DNA of 64,000 nt from JAFLCM01 sp964510955 (GCA_964510955.1 CAZEDW010000007.1:61011-125010); one strand, 5' to 3'. Counted from the stretch's first letter, positions 1 through 9,123 are shown. Program-made: numbers and translations. Notes: generated by a model from the letters alone, not told the origin.

Positions 1-713
1 GTCCACCCGGTGACTTTGTTCGGATCCGTCAGCCGGGCCAGCAGCGAGTCGTGATGCAGCACCGTCCCCACCACGATGACGTTGGTGTCCTTGTCGCCGA
101 GTTTCAGAAGAGTGCCGAAGAAGTAGCCCCGCAGCTTGTCGCGCTGCAGCTCCTCAACCACTTCGTCCCGGTTCTCGAGGTCGTCGACGAGGATGAGCGA
201 CGGCCGGTTTCTGCGGTTCTTGGTGCCCCGGATGCCCTGGCCGGCACCCTTGGCGACGATGAGCGCCCCGCCGGGAAGTTCAATGGCGTCGTCACGCCAG
301 GGTTTATGACGCCTCCCGAGCAGTTCCGGGAAGTCCTGCTTCAGCCGCTCGTTGGTTTCTAGCTCGACCCGGATGTTCCGCAGGTTCTGCGCCGCCTGGG
401 CTCCGGTGTCCGAGACGAGCACGATGTACGGCTCCAGCCCGTACATCAGGCACCATAGGGGATACGCCAGGCTCACGATCGTGCTCTTGGCGTGCCCGCG
501 GGGCGCGGCGATGGCGATCCGACGCCTCCGTATTGACGACGCGGATTTCAGCGTCTCGAAGAGGTCATTGTGCATGCCGCACCGCGCATCGTTGAAGTGA
601 TGGCCGAGGTACACCGACGCGAACACCGACGGCGATTCGGCTGCGATTCGGCGGCGAGCCAACTGGATCAGTTTCATGGCCACGGTGTGCATCGTGCGCG
701 GGAAGGTGGTCAT
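1..713 (-). CDS. Phage-type terminase large subunit (partial, C-terminus beyond window)
   Basis: Terminase large subunits are the ATPase/nuclease motors that package phage DNA. The reading frame starts at an ATG that overlaps the stop of the upstream gene (ATGA) and runs off the window start after about 237 codons, so the nuclease half is not visible. What is visible is the ATPase: a Walker A of the TerL kind (APRGHAKST, about residues 70-78) and an acidic Walker B (LILVDDLE, roughly residues 160-170). An RGTKNR stretch just before Walker B is also typical of the family. It is the last visible gene of a minus-strand run with a small-terminase-like protein and a methyltransferase, which supports a prophage or phage-derived element. 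The family call is strong; whether the gene is complete cannot be seen. Confidence 0.85.
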   Translation of the reverse strand, partial: MTTFPRTMHTVAMKLIQLARRRIAAESPSVFASVYLGHHFNDARCGMHNDLFETLKSASSIRRRRIAIAAPRGHAKSTIVSLAYPLWCLMYGLEPYIVLVSDTGAQAAQNLRNIRVELETNERLKQDFPELLGRRHKPWRDDAIELPGGALIVAKGAGQGIRGTKNRRNRPSLILVDDLENRDEVVEELQRDKLRGYFFGTLLKLGDKDTNVIVVGTVLHHDSLLARLTDPNKVTGW

Positions 714-1405
714 GGCGTAGGCTCCGTTGCGGGCGCAGCGGGCTCTGTAGTCGGCGGACGGACGGGCGGCGGCGCCGTGCGGACCACATCGCGGAGGCTG
801 CTCAGAAGGGGCACGTCTTGCGGCGACTGGGCGGCTGCGACTCCAATGAGTTTGTCCAGATCAGCGAGCACGTCAGACATCGATGCGGGCCCTTCCGGCG
901 CAGCGATGGGTTCCATCTTGAGTCGCAGCGCCGCCGAAGGGAGGTGCCCCAGGCTTTGGAGAAGTAGCCCGACCTCGAGAAGCGCACGAAGTCGACCCCG
1001 CTGGGCCTTGACCCGAACGGCGGGCGGGGTGGCCTTGTCGCGGCCCTCCCGGCCCAGGTGCTGCTCGACCGACCTGGCCAACGCGAGCACCTCACCCGCA
1101 AACTCCTCCGCGAATCCCGGGTCCGCCTTCAGGGCGTTGGCTTCGCGGATCCTCTTGATGTCCTCACGGATGGTCTTCTCGTTGCGCTGGAAGAGCTTTG
1201 CCGTTTCTGCCACCCCGGTGATGGCGTCACCATGGATGTACTCAACCATCCTCAGGCGATCGGTTCGGTGAACGCACCTCCCCTTGATCTGACCGGATTT
1301 CAGCAGCGCAAGCAGTTCCAAACAACCCAGCTCGGGCCGAGGCTGACAGGCCGAGCGTCGTGGACACTTGGATTCGTTTGTCTTGCCCTTGTCTGACGGC
1401 TTCAC
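710..1405 (-). CDS. Small-terminase-like helix-turn-helix protein
   Basis: A 231-residue protein placed immediately before the large terminase, overlapping it by four bases (ATGA) and overlapping the upstream methyltransferase gene in the same way. The N-terminal part has several cysteines (SKCPRRSACQ, residues near 13-22). It then has a helix-turn-helix-like stretch (GVAETAKLFQRNEKTIRED, about residues 65-85) followed by helical sequence and a Pro/Ala-rich tail. Small terminases recognise the packaging site with such a DNA-binding domain and then recruit TerL, so position and HTH together suggest that job. I do not recognise a specific subfamily. Alternative: a phage transcriptional regulator. 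Confidence 0.55.
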   Translation of the reverse strand: MKPSDKGKTNESKCPRRSACQPRPELGCLELLALLKSGQIKGRCVHRTDRLRMVEYIHGDAITGVAETAKLFQRNEKTIREDIKRIREANALKADPGFAEEFAGEVLALARSVEQHLGREGRDKATPPAVRVKAQRGRLRALLEVGLLLQSLGHLPSAALRLKMEPIAAPEGPASMSDVLADLDKLIGVAAAQSPQDVPLLSSLRDVVRTAPPPVRPPTTEPAAPATEPTP

Positions 1406-2901
1406 GCTGCCGCTCCCTTCCGCCGAGTGCTATGGGGGCCAGAAGCGCGAGCGTGATTGTTCGAGGCGTCCTTCGTGACGCGGTAGCGCTTCGCCACCTC
1501 CGGCGTCACGCACCCTTCACCGGCGAAGGCGATCATGCGGCGGATGATGACGTCGCAGTACAGCGGGCTGATCTCCATCCCGAAGCACCGCCGCCCCAAC
1601 CGCTGCGCCGCGATGAATTGCGTCCCGCTCCCCGCGAAGGGCTCGTAACAGATGTTCTCGGGAGCACGCGGGCGGGTGTGCTGCCGCATGGGGATCTCGA
1701 AGACCTCCAGCGGTTTGGGCGTGGGGTGATCGGGGCGGTCTGGGCCATTGGGAATGGTGTCGAGGTTCCAGACGGTCGACAGGACCTTGTTCTCGACCCG
1801 AGCTGGCTTGTTGCCCTTGAGCCACCCCATCAGGCACGGCTCGTGTTGCCACGCGTACCAGGTGCGGGTGAGCACCGGCCGGTTCTTCGCCCAGATGATC
1901 TGGCAGTGCGGGAGCACGCCGTGCTTCTCCCACGCCGCCTCGAGCATGGCGTGGCGCTTGGATGCGTGCCAGCAGTACCAAGCCGCGCTGGGTGACAAGG
2001 CCTCGGCGATCGCGGCGGCGATGAACTTGTCGTACAGCTCCGGGTTCGCGTCGGCGTCGTCCCAGGTGGTGCCGTACGAAGGCGACCAGTCCTTGTTCTT
2101 GCCCCGCCGTATCGCCAACCCCCGCAACCCACCCTCACCGCCACTCTTCTCTACGCCCCCCGAGGCGGCCAAAGCGGCCATGGGCCGGGGTTTTCCATCC
2201 TTATTAGAGGATCGCTTCTTCCGGACATGTACGCCTGCAGGGTGATTCGTCCCGTCGTACCCCACCAGGTACGGCGGATCGGTAGCGAACAGGACGGCTC
2301 GCCGGCCGTTCATCAGACGCCGAACATCGTCGGGGTTCGTGCTGTCGCCGCAAAGCAGGCGGTGCTGCGCCTTGGGGTCCTTGCCGAAGACAATCAGGTC
2401 GCCGGGCCTGGTCACCGGCGGACCCGCGTCCTTCAGCGCCGTTGCGAGATCGAACGCTTCGGCTTGAAGCATTGCCCCGTCAGCATCAAGACCCAGCACC
2501 TCGGCGATGAGATCGCGGGTCTCGTCCTGCTCAAACCCCGTCACAGCGATGTCGAAGTCGGGGATCTTGGTCAATTCCGACAACAACTCGGCGAGCTTGT
2601 CCTGATCCCAATCGCCCTGGATCTTGTTTAGGGCGATGTTGAGGGCCTTTTCCTTCTCGCGCGGCAGGTCAACCACGCTGACATCGGCGTGAGCGGCGCC
2701 GTCTGCCTTCAGGACGCTGAGGCGCTGATGTCCTCCGACCAGATGGCCGGTCCGCTTGTTCCAGACCAGCGGCTCCACCGTGCCGAACTCATGCATGCTC
2801 CGCTTCAGCGCTTCGTATTCGTAGTCTCCAGGCTTGAGTTCCTTCCTTGGGTTGTACGGGGCGGGCTTGATCTTCGAGATGGGGATGCGGCGGACGTCCA
2901 T
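1402..2901 (-). CDS. ParB-like nuclease/DNA methyltransferase fusion (phage type)
   Basis: A 499-residue two-domain protein. Residues 1 to about 95 are a ParB/Srx-like domain (RRIPISKIKPAPYNPR, then GGHQRL). The rest is a DNA methyltransferase with catalytic motif IV TDPPY (DPPY at 198-201) ahead of the AdoMet-binding motif I (YEPFAGSGT, near residue 435). That order is the beta class, and DPPY most often means N6-adenine methylation. The start at 2901 is chosen because AAGGAG lies about 9 bases upstream; a longer ORF beginning at 2940 lacks this. Such fusions are common next to terminases in phages, where they probably protect phage DNA from host restriction. The target sequence cannot be read from here. 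Confidence 0.85.
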   Translation of the reverse strand: MDVRRIPISKIKPAPYNPRKELKPGDYEYEALKRSMHEFGTVEPLVWNKRTGHLVGGHQRLSVLKADGAAHADVSVVDLPREKEKALNIALNKIQGDWDQDKLAELLSELTKIPDFDIAVTGFEQDETRDLIAEVLGLDADGAMLQAEAFDLATALKDAGPPVTRPGDLIVFGKDPKAQHRLLCGDSTNPDDVRRLMNGRRAVLFATDPPYLVGYDGTNHPAGVHVRKKRSSNKDGKPRPMAALAASGGVEKSGGEGGLRGLAIRRGKNKDWSPSYGTTWDDADANPELYDKFIAAAIAEALSPSAAWYCWHASKRHAMLEAAWEKHGVLPHCQIIWAKNRPVLTRTWYAWQHEPCLMGWLKGNKPARVENKVLSTVWNLDTIPNGPDRPDHPTPKPLEVFEIPMRQHTRPRAPENICYEPFAGSGTQFIAAQRLGRRCFGMEISPLYCDVIIRRMIAFAGEGCVTPEVAKRYRVTKDASNNHARASGPHSTRRKGAAA

Positions 2902-3006
2902 GGCCAGTTCTCCTTGCCCTTCGAGCGCGTGCTCGGGCAACCGAACTCTGCCATGGGTTCTAGTGAAAGCGAGACGTTGGTCTTGTCATGGTCTTGCTCG
3001 GTCTTG

Positions 3007-3687
3007 TCAATCCGCGGCCACAGCCAACGTCTTCAGCAACTCAGGCCCGATCCAGTACCCGGAGTGCTTCGACCCTTGGATCTTGTACTTGGCGCGCCGA
3101 AGAACCCGGACGACTCCGTACACGAGTTTGACCTCATCAGGGTCAAATCCGAGTTTGACTGCCAGTTCCTTGGCGAGCTGGGGCGTTTGAGCCAGGAGCC
3201 CTAAGAGCTTCTGCGCTGTTGGATCCAAGCGGGCAAACGCGCGGGGCTTCGACTGTTCCTCGGCGGACTTGAGCTCGTGGAAAACTTGCTCCGCATGCTC
3301 GATCACTCTTTGGGCAGCGCAGTACGCACCGCCGGCGTTGATCGCTCGCCTCCCGATGTGGTCCTGGATGGATTGTCCCCAGGCATGGCAAACCCTCTCG
3401 AGTGCTTCATCGACGGCATGCAGTGCCTCAAAGACGAAGTCTGCGACCGCTCCGCCGACCAAGTCCGCACGACCATGGATTTCGAGCAAGGCGCTGATGT
3501 TTTCACGTCGCCACGCGAGGTGACTGGTTCGAATTGCGGACTTCTCGCGCGAATGCGCCATCACCTCGCCGAGGCAGGTCTTTGCGCTCGCCAGGTATAG
3601 GGCACACACGTCCACAATTGGCGGCATCGTGGGCGCGTTTTCGACATTCGAGCAGTCAGGGGTAGGGTCAATCAGATCCGCAGACAT
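3007..3687 (-). CDS. Hypothetical protein with C-terminal winged-helix-like region
   Basis: A 226-residue protein with no family I can name. The start at 3687 is preferred over an in-frame ATG at 3723 because GGAAGGAG stands 6-8 bases upstream. The middle is alpha-helical and polar. The last 75 residues (LDPTAQKLLGLLAQTPQLAKELAVKLG, read as two short pieces, then a VVRVLRRAKYKI strand) have the look of a winged helix that senses or binds DNA. It lies just upstream of the ParB-methyltransferase gene in the same direction with a 105-base gap, so it may belong to the phage-like module as a regulator. Function is unknown. Confidence 0.5.
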   Translation of the reverse strand: MSADLIDPTPDCSNVENAPTMPPIVDVCALYLASAKTCLGEVMAHSREKSAIRTSHLAWRRENISALLEIHGRADLVGGAVADFVFEALHAVDEALERVCHAWGQSIQDHIGRRAINAGGAYCAAQRVIEHAEQVFHELKSAEEQSKPRAFARLDPTAQKLLGLLAQTPQLAKELAVKLGFDPDEVKLVYGVVRVLRRAKYKIQGSKHSGYWIGPELLKTLAVAAD

Positions 3688-3842
3688 GGCAAGGCTCCTT
3701 CCTTGGCGAGTGATGCCAGCCATCAGTGGCTCGGCGCTTCCAATAGGATATGAAGCGGCGACGGCGGCCGCGCTCCTTTGGGCAACCGTCGGGCGCTACT
3801 TGGGTGATCGGCATGCCGGATCGGCCGAGAGCCCGTCGGGAG

Positions 3843-6800
3843 CTAACGCATCGCGCGCTGCCTTGACTTCCTGGGATACTGGGAACCAACAACTCCAGCG
3901 GGCCTTCTATGCGGCGAAGTGGTGTCTTTGCCCAGTCCGCAGTCTACAACGATCGACTCAACGATCCGCGTACCCGCATCCTGAGCCGACAGCTTAATGC
4001 ATGCTGCGTCCAAGTCTGTAGCCAGTTGACGAGTCGCGGTACAGTCACCGCGCGTGGCATTGACCACATAAAGCCCATGCGTGCACCGATGTTCGTTCAG
4101 GTATCGCCCGAACAACTGCGCCTCCAAGTCCTGCCGGACACGTTTCTCATTGGTGTCGAGTTTCACTTCGACCACGATGCCGATTGGCATCGGCTGTGCC
4201 CCGGTCGGGTCCACAGCTTGAACAAGCAGATCGAGCCGCTTTCCTTGCTCATCCGACTCCACCAGCCGCGGACGGAGAATCTGGACCTCTCGGTTCACGA
4301 CAAGACCGCGTGCACGGAGGTCCGTGTCGAGGTGATCCTTCAGGTTTATTGCAAAGTGCATCTCATCCTTCGGAGTGGCCTTGCCCGTCTCCGATCGATT
4401 CCAGAGGTTCTCTCGGAGTGGCGCGTCGCTGTCTTGGAGACGCGCTTGGAATCGCTCAACAGACTTCCGAACGAGACCCAGCAGTTGTGCTGGCGACGTG
4501 ATGAACACCCGTGCCCCGTCCTCAACGAGGCAGTCGAGTTCCGAGGCACCAATTGGTCGCCATTGTGCCGAGGCCGCGGCCTCTCGCGCTTGGAGGAGCT
4601 TTTCGCGGAACCACCAGTTCTCTGGTCGGGCGCTACACAATCGTTCTAACGCTCGGATCGACTCTCGGGATCGGCGCTCGACGAGCTGGGACATCGCGTG
4701 GGTACGCCAGCGATCCAGCTCCGATTCACTCGCAACCGGGTGAAGGTCGGAATCCAGGTAGTCAGGGACGTGGCCGATTTCAAAGTCTGTATACAGCCAT
4801 TCCACGAGTTCCCCGAGCGCGGCGTCATCGAGCTTTTCGTAGAGGGGCTTGGCGTCACGCCCTTCGAAGCTCACCTGCCCCAACATGATGGACCTGGCCC
4901 AGGCCTGATCGGCTTTCATCCGCGGCCAAATCTCCTGCCACCCACCGTCCGGAGCCCAACGCGCCAGAGCGCTTCCAGCCGCCGCCGACAGCCGATTCGT
5001 CACCCCTGCCTCTCCATTAGCCGGATTCAGGTTTAGGAATCGCCGGGCAGCACGAAGCCCCGCAGCCGGATCGACTGACAGAAGAAGTCGCAATGCACAG
5101 CCAATCTTCGCCGCGGGCGAAGATTCAACGGCGCCCAAGGCCGTCTCCAGAGGCTTGACAAGTTTCTTGTCTGCAACGCTCGCCCACCGCCACAGTCGGG
5201 CCTCGTCTTTGTCGCCGACATGCTCGAAGCGAACGATATCAACGAGCGTTCGGATTACCTCCGTCGGAGCGCGAGCGTACACCATTTCCACAAGCCGCCG
5301 CTCTTCTTCGTGATCGGGATCCGGATGGTCTGCCCAGGCCGCAACAAGAGGGCTCCAAGCCCGCCACCGCTCGTCGGGCAAGCGTTCGAGAAAACCGGGA
5401 TCTTCCGATACCAGCAGAAGCATCGCCTGAAGCATGAGCACGTGCTCGCCAAACTGAGTCGGGTTCCGAACGAGATCATCAATGATGGGGCTACAGCTGG
5501 TGAGCAATCTTCGCGCGGCGTTGGTGATCCGCTCCCGGATCCTGACGTCTGCAGATTCCCACAGCTTCGTCGTTGTGATGAGTTCCCCTCCTTGCCAGGT
5601 GCCGTGTCGGTTGTCATCCCATGACGTGCCGAACATCAGCATGTGCGCAATGCCAACCCAGACATCGGCAGGATTCGACTCCGCCGCGGCAAACCACGAT
5701 TCGATGATTTCGCGCAGCGGGTGCGCCGGCTTCTTGCGCCGCGGCTTGCGCCCGAGCTTGGCATACTCCGCCAGATCCTTGCGCAACTCATCAGCCCGAG
5801 CGGAATCGATATCCACCGGATCTAGATAATCCAGCAGGGAGCGTGGACGCCTCGGGTCTTGCAGGGCGTGGGCCAGGTACGAGACCTCCTCGCTTGTCCA
5901 AGCCGAGGCCCTTGGACCAAGCACAAGTCGATTGCACAGTTCAACCCATGTCGTCTGCTCCTCGGCAGCCGCAACCATCGTCCTTTCGATGACCCATTCC
6001 AAATCATCTCGCAGACACAACGGCACATCTCCACCAACCAACAGATATAGCGGTTGCCATGCTGAAGGGTCCGTCGCCTTTCGCCGGGCAATTTCTGCAA
6101 CAACCGCGTTCAACAATGCCCGCCGCCGCCCGGGGTCGGATTGAATCTCGTTATTGAGCCAGACATGATCGTCGACACCGCGTCCCTCGGGTTCGTTCCA
6201 TGACCGGCCCATGAAATACTCGCCTCGCGTCATCCGATCGAGCACGGGACCAGCCATTGCGCGAGCAATCTCCGAAGCACCAAGGGACATCCATGCGCGG
6301 CGGATAATCGAGTCGCACGCGTTGCATATGTGGCCATATCGATCAACTGCCTGGCTCTGGACCCACCTGAGCGCGGCAACCAGGTCGGCATCCGGGAGAC
6401 CGGCCGCGAGCTCCCAAGAGGTCAGAAACGCGGCATAGGCGCCATACAGGTTTGTGCGGAATTCCGGCACTAGGGCTTGGAACAGCTCATCCGCGGAGAG
6501 ATGGGCCGGCCATAAGAGATGTAGCACGCATCCGAGAATGCTCTGGTCGTCGTCCCCTCGGATCGTGCGATTGACGATTGGGAGTAACCGGCGGACTTGT
6601 GCCTCCACCTCCAAGTCTCGCAGCGCATAGGCGGCTGCAACACGCAATCGAATCGGTTCATCCTCGTTCAGAACCAAATCGATGAGCACCGGTGCACACC
6701 CATGACAACGACACCTAGAGGCCAAATCCGTCGCTACTTCACGGGTCCTTGCCCGCAGCGACTTGTCCGCGAGGTATCGGCTCAGCTGATTCTCCAGAGT

Positions 6801-8420
6801 GGCATGGCTGACGCGCGAGTAGGAATCCTCAAGGCCGCGTATGCGGTCCCAGCCCACTTCCTGCGATTCCACACGCTGAAGGTACGAATCAACCAATCGT
6901 TCTCGCTGCACCTCGGCGAGCGCGGCGGTGTCGGAGAGAATCAGAATCTCGGGCTGCACCGCCATCAACTGCTCGAAGAACCGAGCGTCCAACGCCCCCA
7001 GCCATGCAGCGGTCTCGATGAGCGGTGGCGCGACGCGGCGCTGCCGGCCATCGTCTACCCAAAACAGACCGTCGATCTGCGTTGGTGTCAGCCCCGAGTC
7101 TTTCACGTAGCAGGCGGCAAGGAACTCGGCGTATGACTTGTGCGAGAACCGGTACACACCTCGCGGCCCCTGAGTGAATAGCCCACAGTTCAGAAACTCT
7201 TGCAGTTGGTTTGGCTCGAGGGTCACGAGTCCGTTAGAGGCCATGCCGTACGGGAAGCGGCCCAACGCCGACGAAACCGGGATGTAGACACCGTTCGGAT
7301 CGCCTTCGGTTCCAAAGCAAAAGCCGGCACACTGTCCGAACGCGGTGACCGCCGCCAACCGAGAAGCCAGTTGCATGCGAGCACCAGGCGACAGTCGCGC
7401 ACGCAGCCCGAGCTCCTGTTTGGCTCGATCCACTTCGGACGCAAGCGCCTCAAGGCCCGTTCGAAACACCTCGCACAGGCTGCGATCCGGCCCGAGCCCG
7501 CGCGTTCGAGCAGCATTCACAATGAATGCGAGGGTGATCGGCCTGGAAGCGAAGGCAGCGAGCCGGAACTCCCGGATAGCTCGCCTCATGTCCACGGTGT
7601 CGAGTCCCGATTGCTTCGCGGCCAGGTCAACGTCTTCTTTGCGCAGGGGCATCAGGTGCCAAACTTCTTCGCCCCCTGGGACCTCCCGCCAAACCCCCAC
7701 TCGCTCTGCGGCCGCTTGGGTCCACGCCGTCGTGCGGCAGGAGAGCCTTACCCGAATATCGCGGTGTTGGGCACTTTCTGCCAAGCTCGCGACAACCCGC
7801 AACACCGGCCCGATGCCCATGGGCGACTCATCGACGCCGTCAATGATTACAAACTGCGGTCCATCGGGTGGGGATGATAACGCGGCGCGCTCGTCAATCG
7901 CAGCTTCGATTGACTGCTCAGTTGAGTGCTCACGGCACTCAATGAACACAACAGTCGCTCCGGCGAGCCGCAGTCTTTGTACCCAATCGCGGAGCGTGTC
8001 GGACTTGCCCATGCCCGCTTCGCCAAGCAGCACAAGCATCCGCTTATCGTCGAGTTGATCGATTCTCCGAAGGTGATCGTTGATCGGACTGTCGGCACTC
8101 TGCGGTTTGAGCAGGTAAGGACCATCGAGCGTCGTTTTCCGTTCTGCGCTTTGTGGTGCCCAGAACCGCTCCCAAGCCAGCCTTCCGGCGATCGGCTCTC
8201 GATGTCGAACAAATGTCCCCTCGTTCCCTCGCAGCTCAACCATTCCGCGCGCGGCCAGTGCTCGGTATGCCTTGAGGACTGTGCCTCGATCGACTCCCCA
8301 CTCTCGCGCACCGTCGGCCGCAGAGGGCAGCCTGACCCCTGGCGGTCGCTCATGCCGTGAAATCTCCCCGGCCAAGCGACGCTCAAGCTCAGCAGCCTTT
8401 CCGTTTCCGACATCATTCAT
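3843..8420 (-). CDS. GntR-HTH / NACHT-STAND NTPase / PD-(D/E)xK nuclease-like fusion, candidate anti-phage protein
   Basis: A single 1525-residue protein with four parts. Residues 5-75 are a GntR-type winged helix (RLPSAADGAREWGVDRGTV, then GTFVRHRE). Residues about 110-310 are a P-loop NTPase with Walker A GEAGMGKS (133-140), Walker B FVIIDGVDE (190-198) and a sensor-like SCRT (227-230), closest in style to NACHT/STAND ATPases. Residues about 330-1330 are helix-rich and contain HEAT-like units (for example RLRVAAAYALRDLEVEAQV). The C-terminus has a PD-(D/E)xK-like core: Asp1397 in GKRLDLLV and Glu1418-Val-Lys1420 in IVVEVK. NACHT and Avs-type STAND proteins are known phage sensors that trigger effectors. 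Here the effector would be a nuclease at the C-terminus, and the N-terminal DNA-binding domain is unusual. Domain calls are from motifs only. It borders phage genes. Confidence 0.75.
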   Translation of the reverse strand: MNDVGNGKAAELERRLAGEISRHERPPGVRLPSAADGAREWGVDRGTVLKAYRALAARGMVELRGNEGTFVRHREPIAGRLAWERFWAPQSAERKTTLDGPYLLKPQSADSPINDHLRRIDQLDDKRMLVLLGEAGMGKSDTLRDWVQRLRLAGATVVFIECREHSTEQSIEAAIDERAALSSPPDGPQFVIIDGVDESPMGIGPVLRVVASLAESAQHRDIRVRLSCRTTAWTQAAAERVGVWREVPGGEEVWHLMPLRKEDVDLAAKQSGLDTVDMRRAIREFRLAAFASRPITLAFIVNAARTRGLGPDRSLCEVFRTGLEALASEVDRAKQELGLRARLSPGARMQLASRLAAVTAFGQCAGFCFGTEGDPNGVYIPVSSALGRFPYGMASNGLVTLEPNQLQEFLNCGLFTQGPRGVYRFSHKSYAEFLAACYVKDSGLTPTQIDGLFWVDDGRQRRVAPPLIETAAWLGALDARFFEQLMAVQPEILILSDTAALAEVQRERLVDSYLQRVESQEVGWDRIRGLEDSYSRVSHATLENQLSRYLADKSLRARTREVATDLASRCRCHGCAPVLIDLVLNEDEPIRLRVAAAYALRDLEVEAQVRRLLPIVNRTIRGDDDQSILGCVLHLLWPAHLSADELFQALVPEFRTNLYGAYAAFLTSWELAAGLPDADLVAALRWVQSQAVDRYGHICNACDSIIRRAWMSLGASEIARAMAGPVLDRMTRGEYFMGRSWNEPEGRGVDDHVWLNNEIQSDPGRRRALLNAVVAEIARRKATDPSAWQPLYLLVGGDVPLCLRDDLEWVIERTMVAAAEEQTTWVELCNRLVLGPRASAWTSEEVSYLAHALQDPRRPRSLLDYLDPVDIDSARADELRKDLAEYAKLGRKPRRKKPAHPLREIIESWFAAAESNPADVWVGIAHMLMFGTSWDDNRHGTWQGGELITTTKLWESADVRIRERITNAARRLLTSCSPIIDDLVRNPTQFGEHVLMLQAMLLLVSEDPGFLERLPDERWRAWSPLVAAWADHPDPDHEEERRLVEMVYARAPTEVIRTLVDIVRFEHVGDKDEARLWRWASVADKKLVKPLETALGAVESSPAAKIGCALRLLLSVDPAAGLRAARRFLNLNPANGEAGVTNRLSAAAGSALARWAPDGGWQEIWPRMKADQAWARSIMLGQVSFEGRDAKPLYEKLDDAALGELVEWLYTDFEIGHVPDYLDSDLHPVASESELDRWRTHAMSQLVERRSRESIRALERLCSARPENWWFREKLLQAREAAASAQWRPIGASELDCLVEDGARVFITSPAQLLGLVRKSVERFQARLQDSDAPLRENLWNRSETGKATPKDEMHFAINLKDHLDTDLRARGLVVNREVQILRPRLVESDEQGKRLDLLVQAVDPTGAQPMPIGIVVEVKLDTNEKRVRQDLEAQLFGRYLNEHRCTHGLYVVNATRGDCTATRQLATDLDAACIKLSAQDAGTRIVESIVVDCGLGKDTTSPHRRPAGVVGSQYPRKSRQRAMR

Positions 8421-8453
8421 GTGCGAATGATTGCACGACCGATTCCATCGGTC
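8414..8453 (-). promoter_or_regulatory. Overlapping inverted repeats at the start codon of the GntR-NACHT-nuclease gene
   Basis: Three nested repeats lie at and just upstream of the start codon (8418-8420): CATTC...GAATG (8414-8418/8425-8429), GTGC-8 bases-GCAC (8421-8436) and a perfect GACCGA-TTCCA-TCGGTC (8437-8453). GntR regulators bind short palindromes and often repress their own gene, so these could be operators for the protein's own N-terminal domain. The flanking 8454-8520 is AT-rich compared with the surroundings. The binding role is inference. Confidence 0.45.
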
Positions 8454-8592
8454 AACAAGAATAAATCATCAAATTACATACCATACATTATCCGAACTCA
8501 TCAAGAGCCAACAGACCGTTCCGGGGAAACATCGGCGTGCCGAGTTCCTGCGGATGCTCCGCGGAAAACGCCGAGAACGCTTCGTTTGGCGC

Positions 8593-9030
8593 CTACGCCA
8601 CGAAGAGCCGGGAGACCCGGGGGTGATTGGCCGCAAGGCACACGGTCAACAGCGCCAGCGCGCCGACCGCGAACTGCGCTTGACCGCTTTCCGCTGTCCC
8701 TGTCGCGCACCAGTTCGCAAAGTGCTCGCAGTTGTTGGCGAACAGCGCGAATCCGGACATGCCGAGACGTGATTGCGCTCTTTCCACAATTTGATCTGGC
8801 GGATATCGGCTGGCGTGCTGGACGCGTTCCACGGGGTTGCCACGAGCAAAGGTTCCCCAACTCACGTACTCAACGGGGCCTCCGAAAAGCCCCCCTCCAA
8901 ACTCGATGAGCAAGCCGTTGCCGACAAAGATGGCGTGGTGCCAGTAGCAGCCACGCCAGACCCGAACGTGGTCACCGGGATGGAAGGACTTGCGGGCACG
9001 AACCTTGACGGGGTTGTGAGCTTGAAACAT
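8593..9030 (-). CDS. LRAT-domain (NlpC/P60-like) acyltransferase or hydrolase with C-terminal membrane segment
   Basis: A 145-residue protein with the two hallmarks of the LRAT-like branch of the NlpC/P60 papain fold: an N-terminal His box (WHHAIFVGNGLLIEF, His31/His32) and the Cys motif NNCEHFANWC with Cys101 as likely nucleophile. LRAT-like enzymes transfer or cleave acyl chains, often on lipids. A hydrophobic stretch at about residues 119-134 suggests a tail anchor, placing the domain at the membrane. The start at 9030 has AAGGA about 6 bases upstream. It is divergent from an XRE-type regulator that also ends in a hydrophobic segment, and it lies next to a candidate defence gene. Substrate unknown; the family call is good. 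Confidence 0.75.
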   Translation of the reverse strand: MFQAHNPVKVRARKSFHPGDHVRVWRGCYWHHAIFVGNGLLIEFGGGLFGGPVEYVSWGTFARGNPVERVQHASRYPPDQIVERAQSRLGMSGFALFANNCEHFANWCATGTAESGQAQFAVGALALLTVCLAANHPRVSRLFVA

Positions 9031-9046
9031 GTTGGTCCTTGGTCAG

Positions 9047-9061
9047 ATTGACGGCGTCAAT
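9047..9061. promoter_or_regulatory. Inverted repeat in the LRAT/XRE divergent spacer
   Basis: A perfect ATTGAC-GGC-GTCAAT repeat lies 17 bases from the LRAT start codon. It could be an operator for the divergent XRE protein or an mRNA hairpin near the ribosome binding site. No other support. Confidence 0.3.
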
Positions 9062-9085
9062 GCCGCGGCGATGGCCGAATAGCGC

Positions 9086-9123
9086 TGGACAAGATGTAGC
9101 ACTCTAGCATATGCTAGATCACA
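9086..9123 (+). promoter_or_regulatory. Candidate promoter and 16-bp palindromic operator of the XRE gene, probably leaderless
   Basis: A TGGACA -35 box (9086-9091) and a TATGCT -10 box (9110-9115) are 18 bases apart. The perfect palindrome TCTAGCAT/ATGCTAGA (9103-9118) covers the -10. Transcription would begin near 9122-9123, at the ATG itself, which fits the absence of any Shine-Dalgarno sequence. The layout suggests autorepression by the XRE protein and a leaderless message; both are inferred. Confidence 0.5.
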
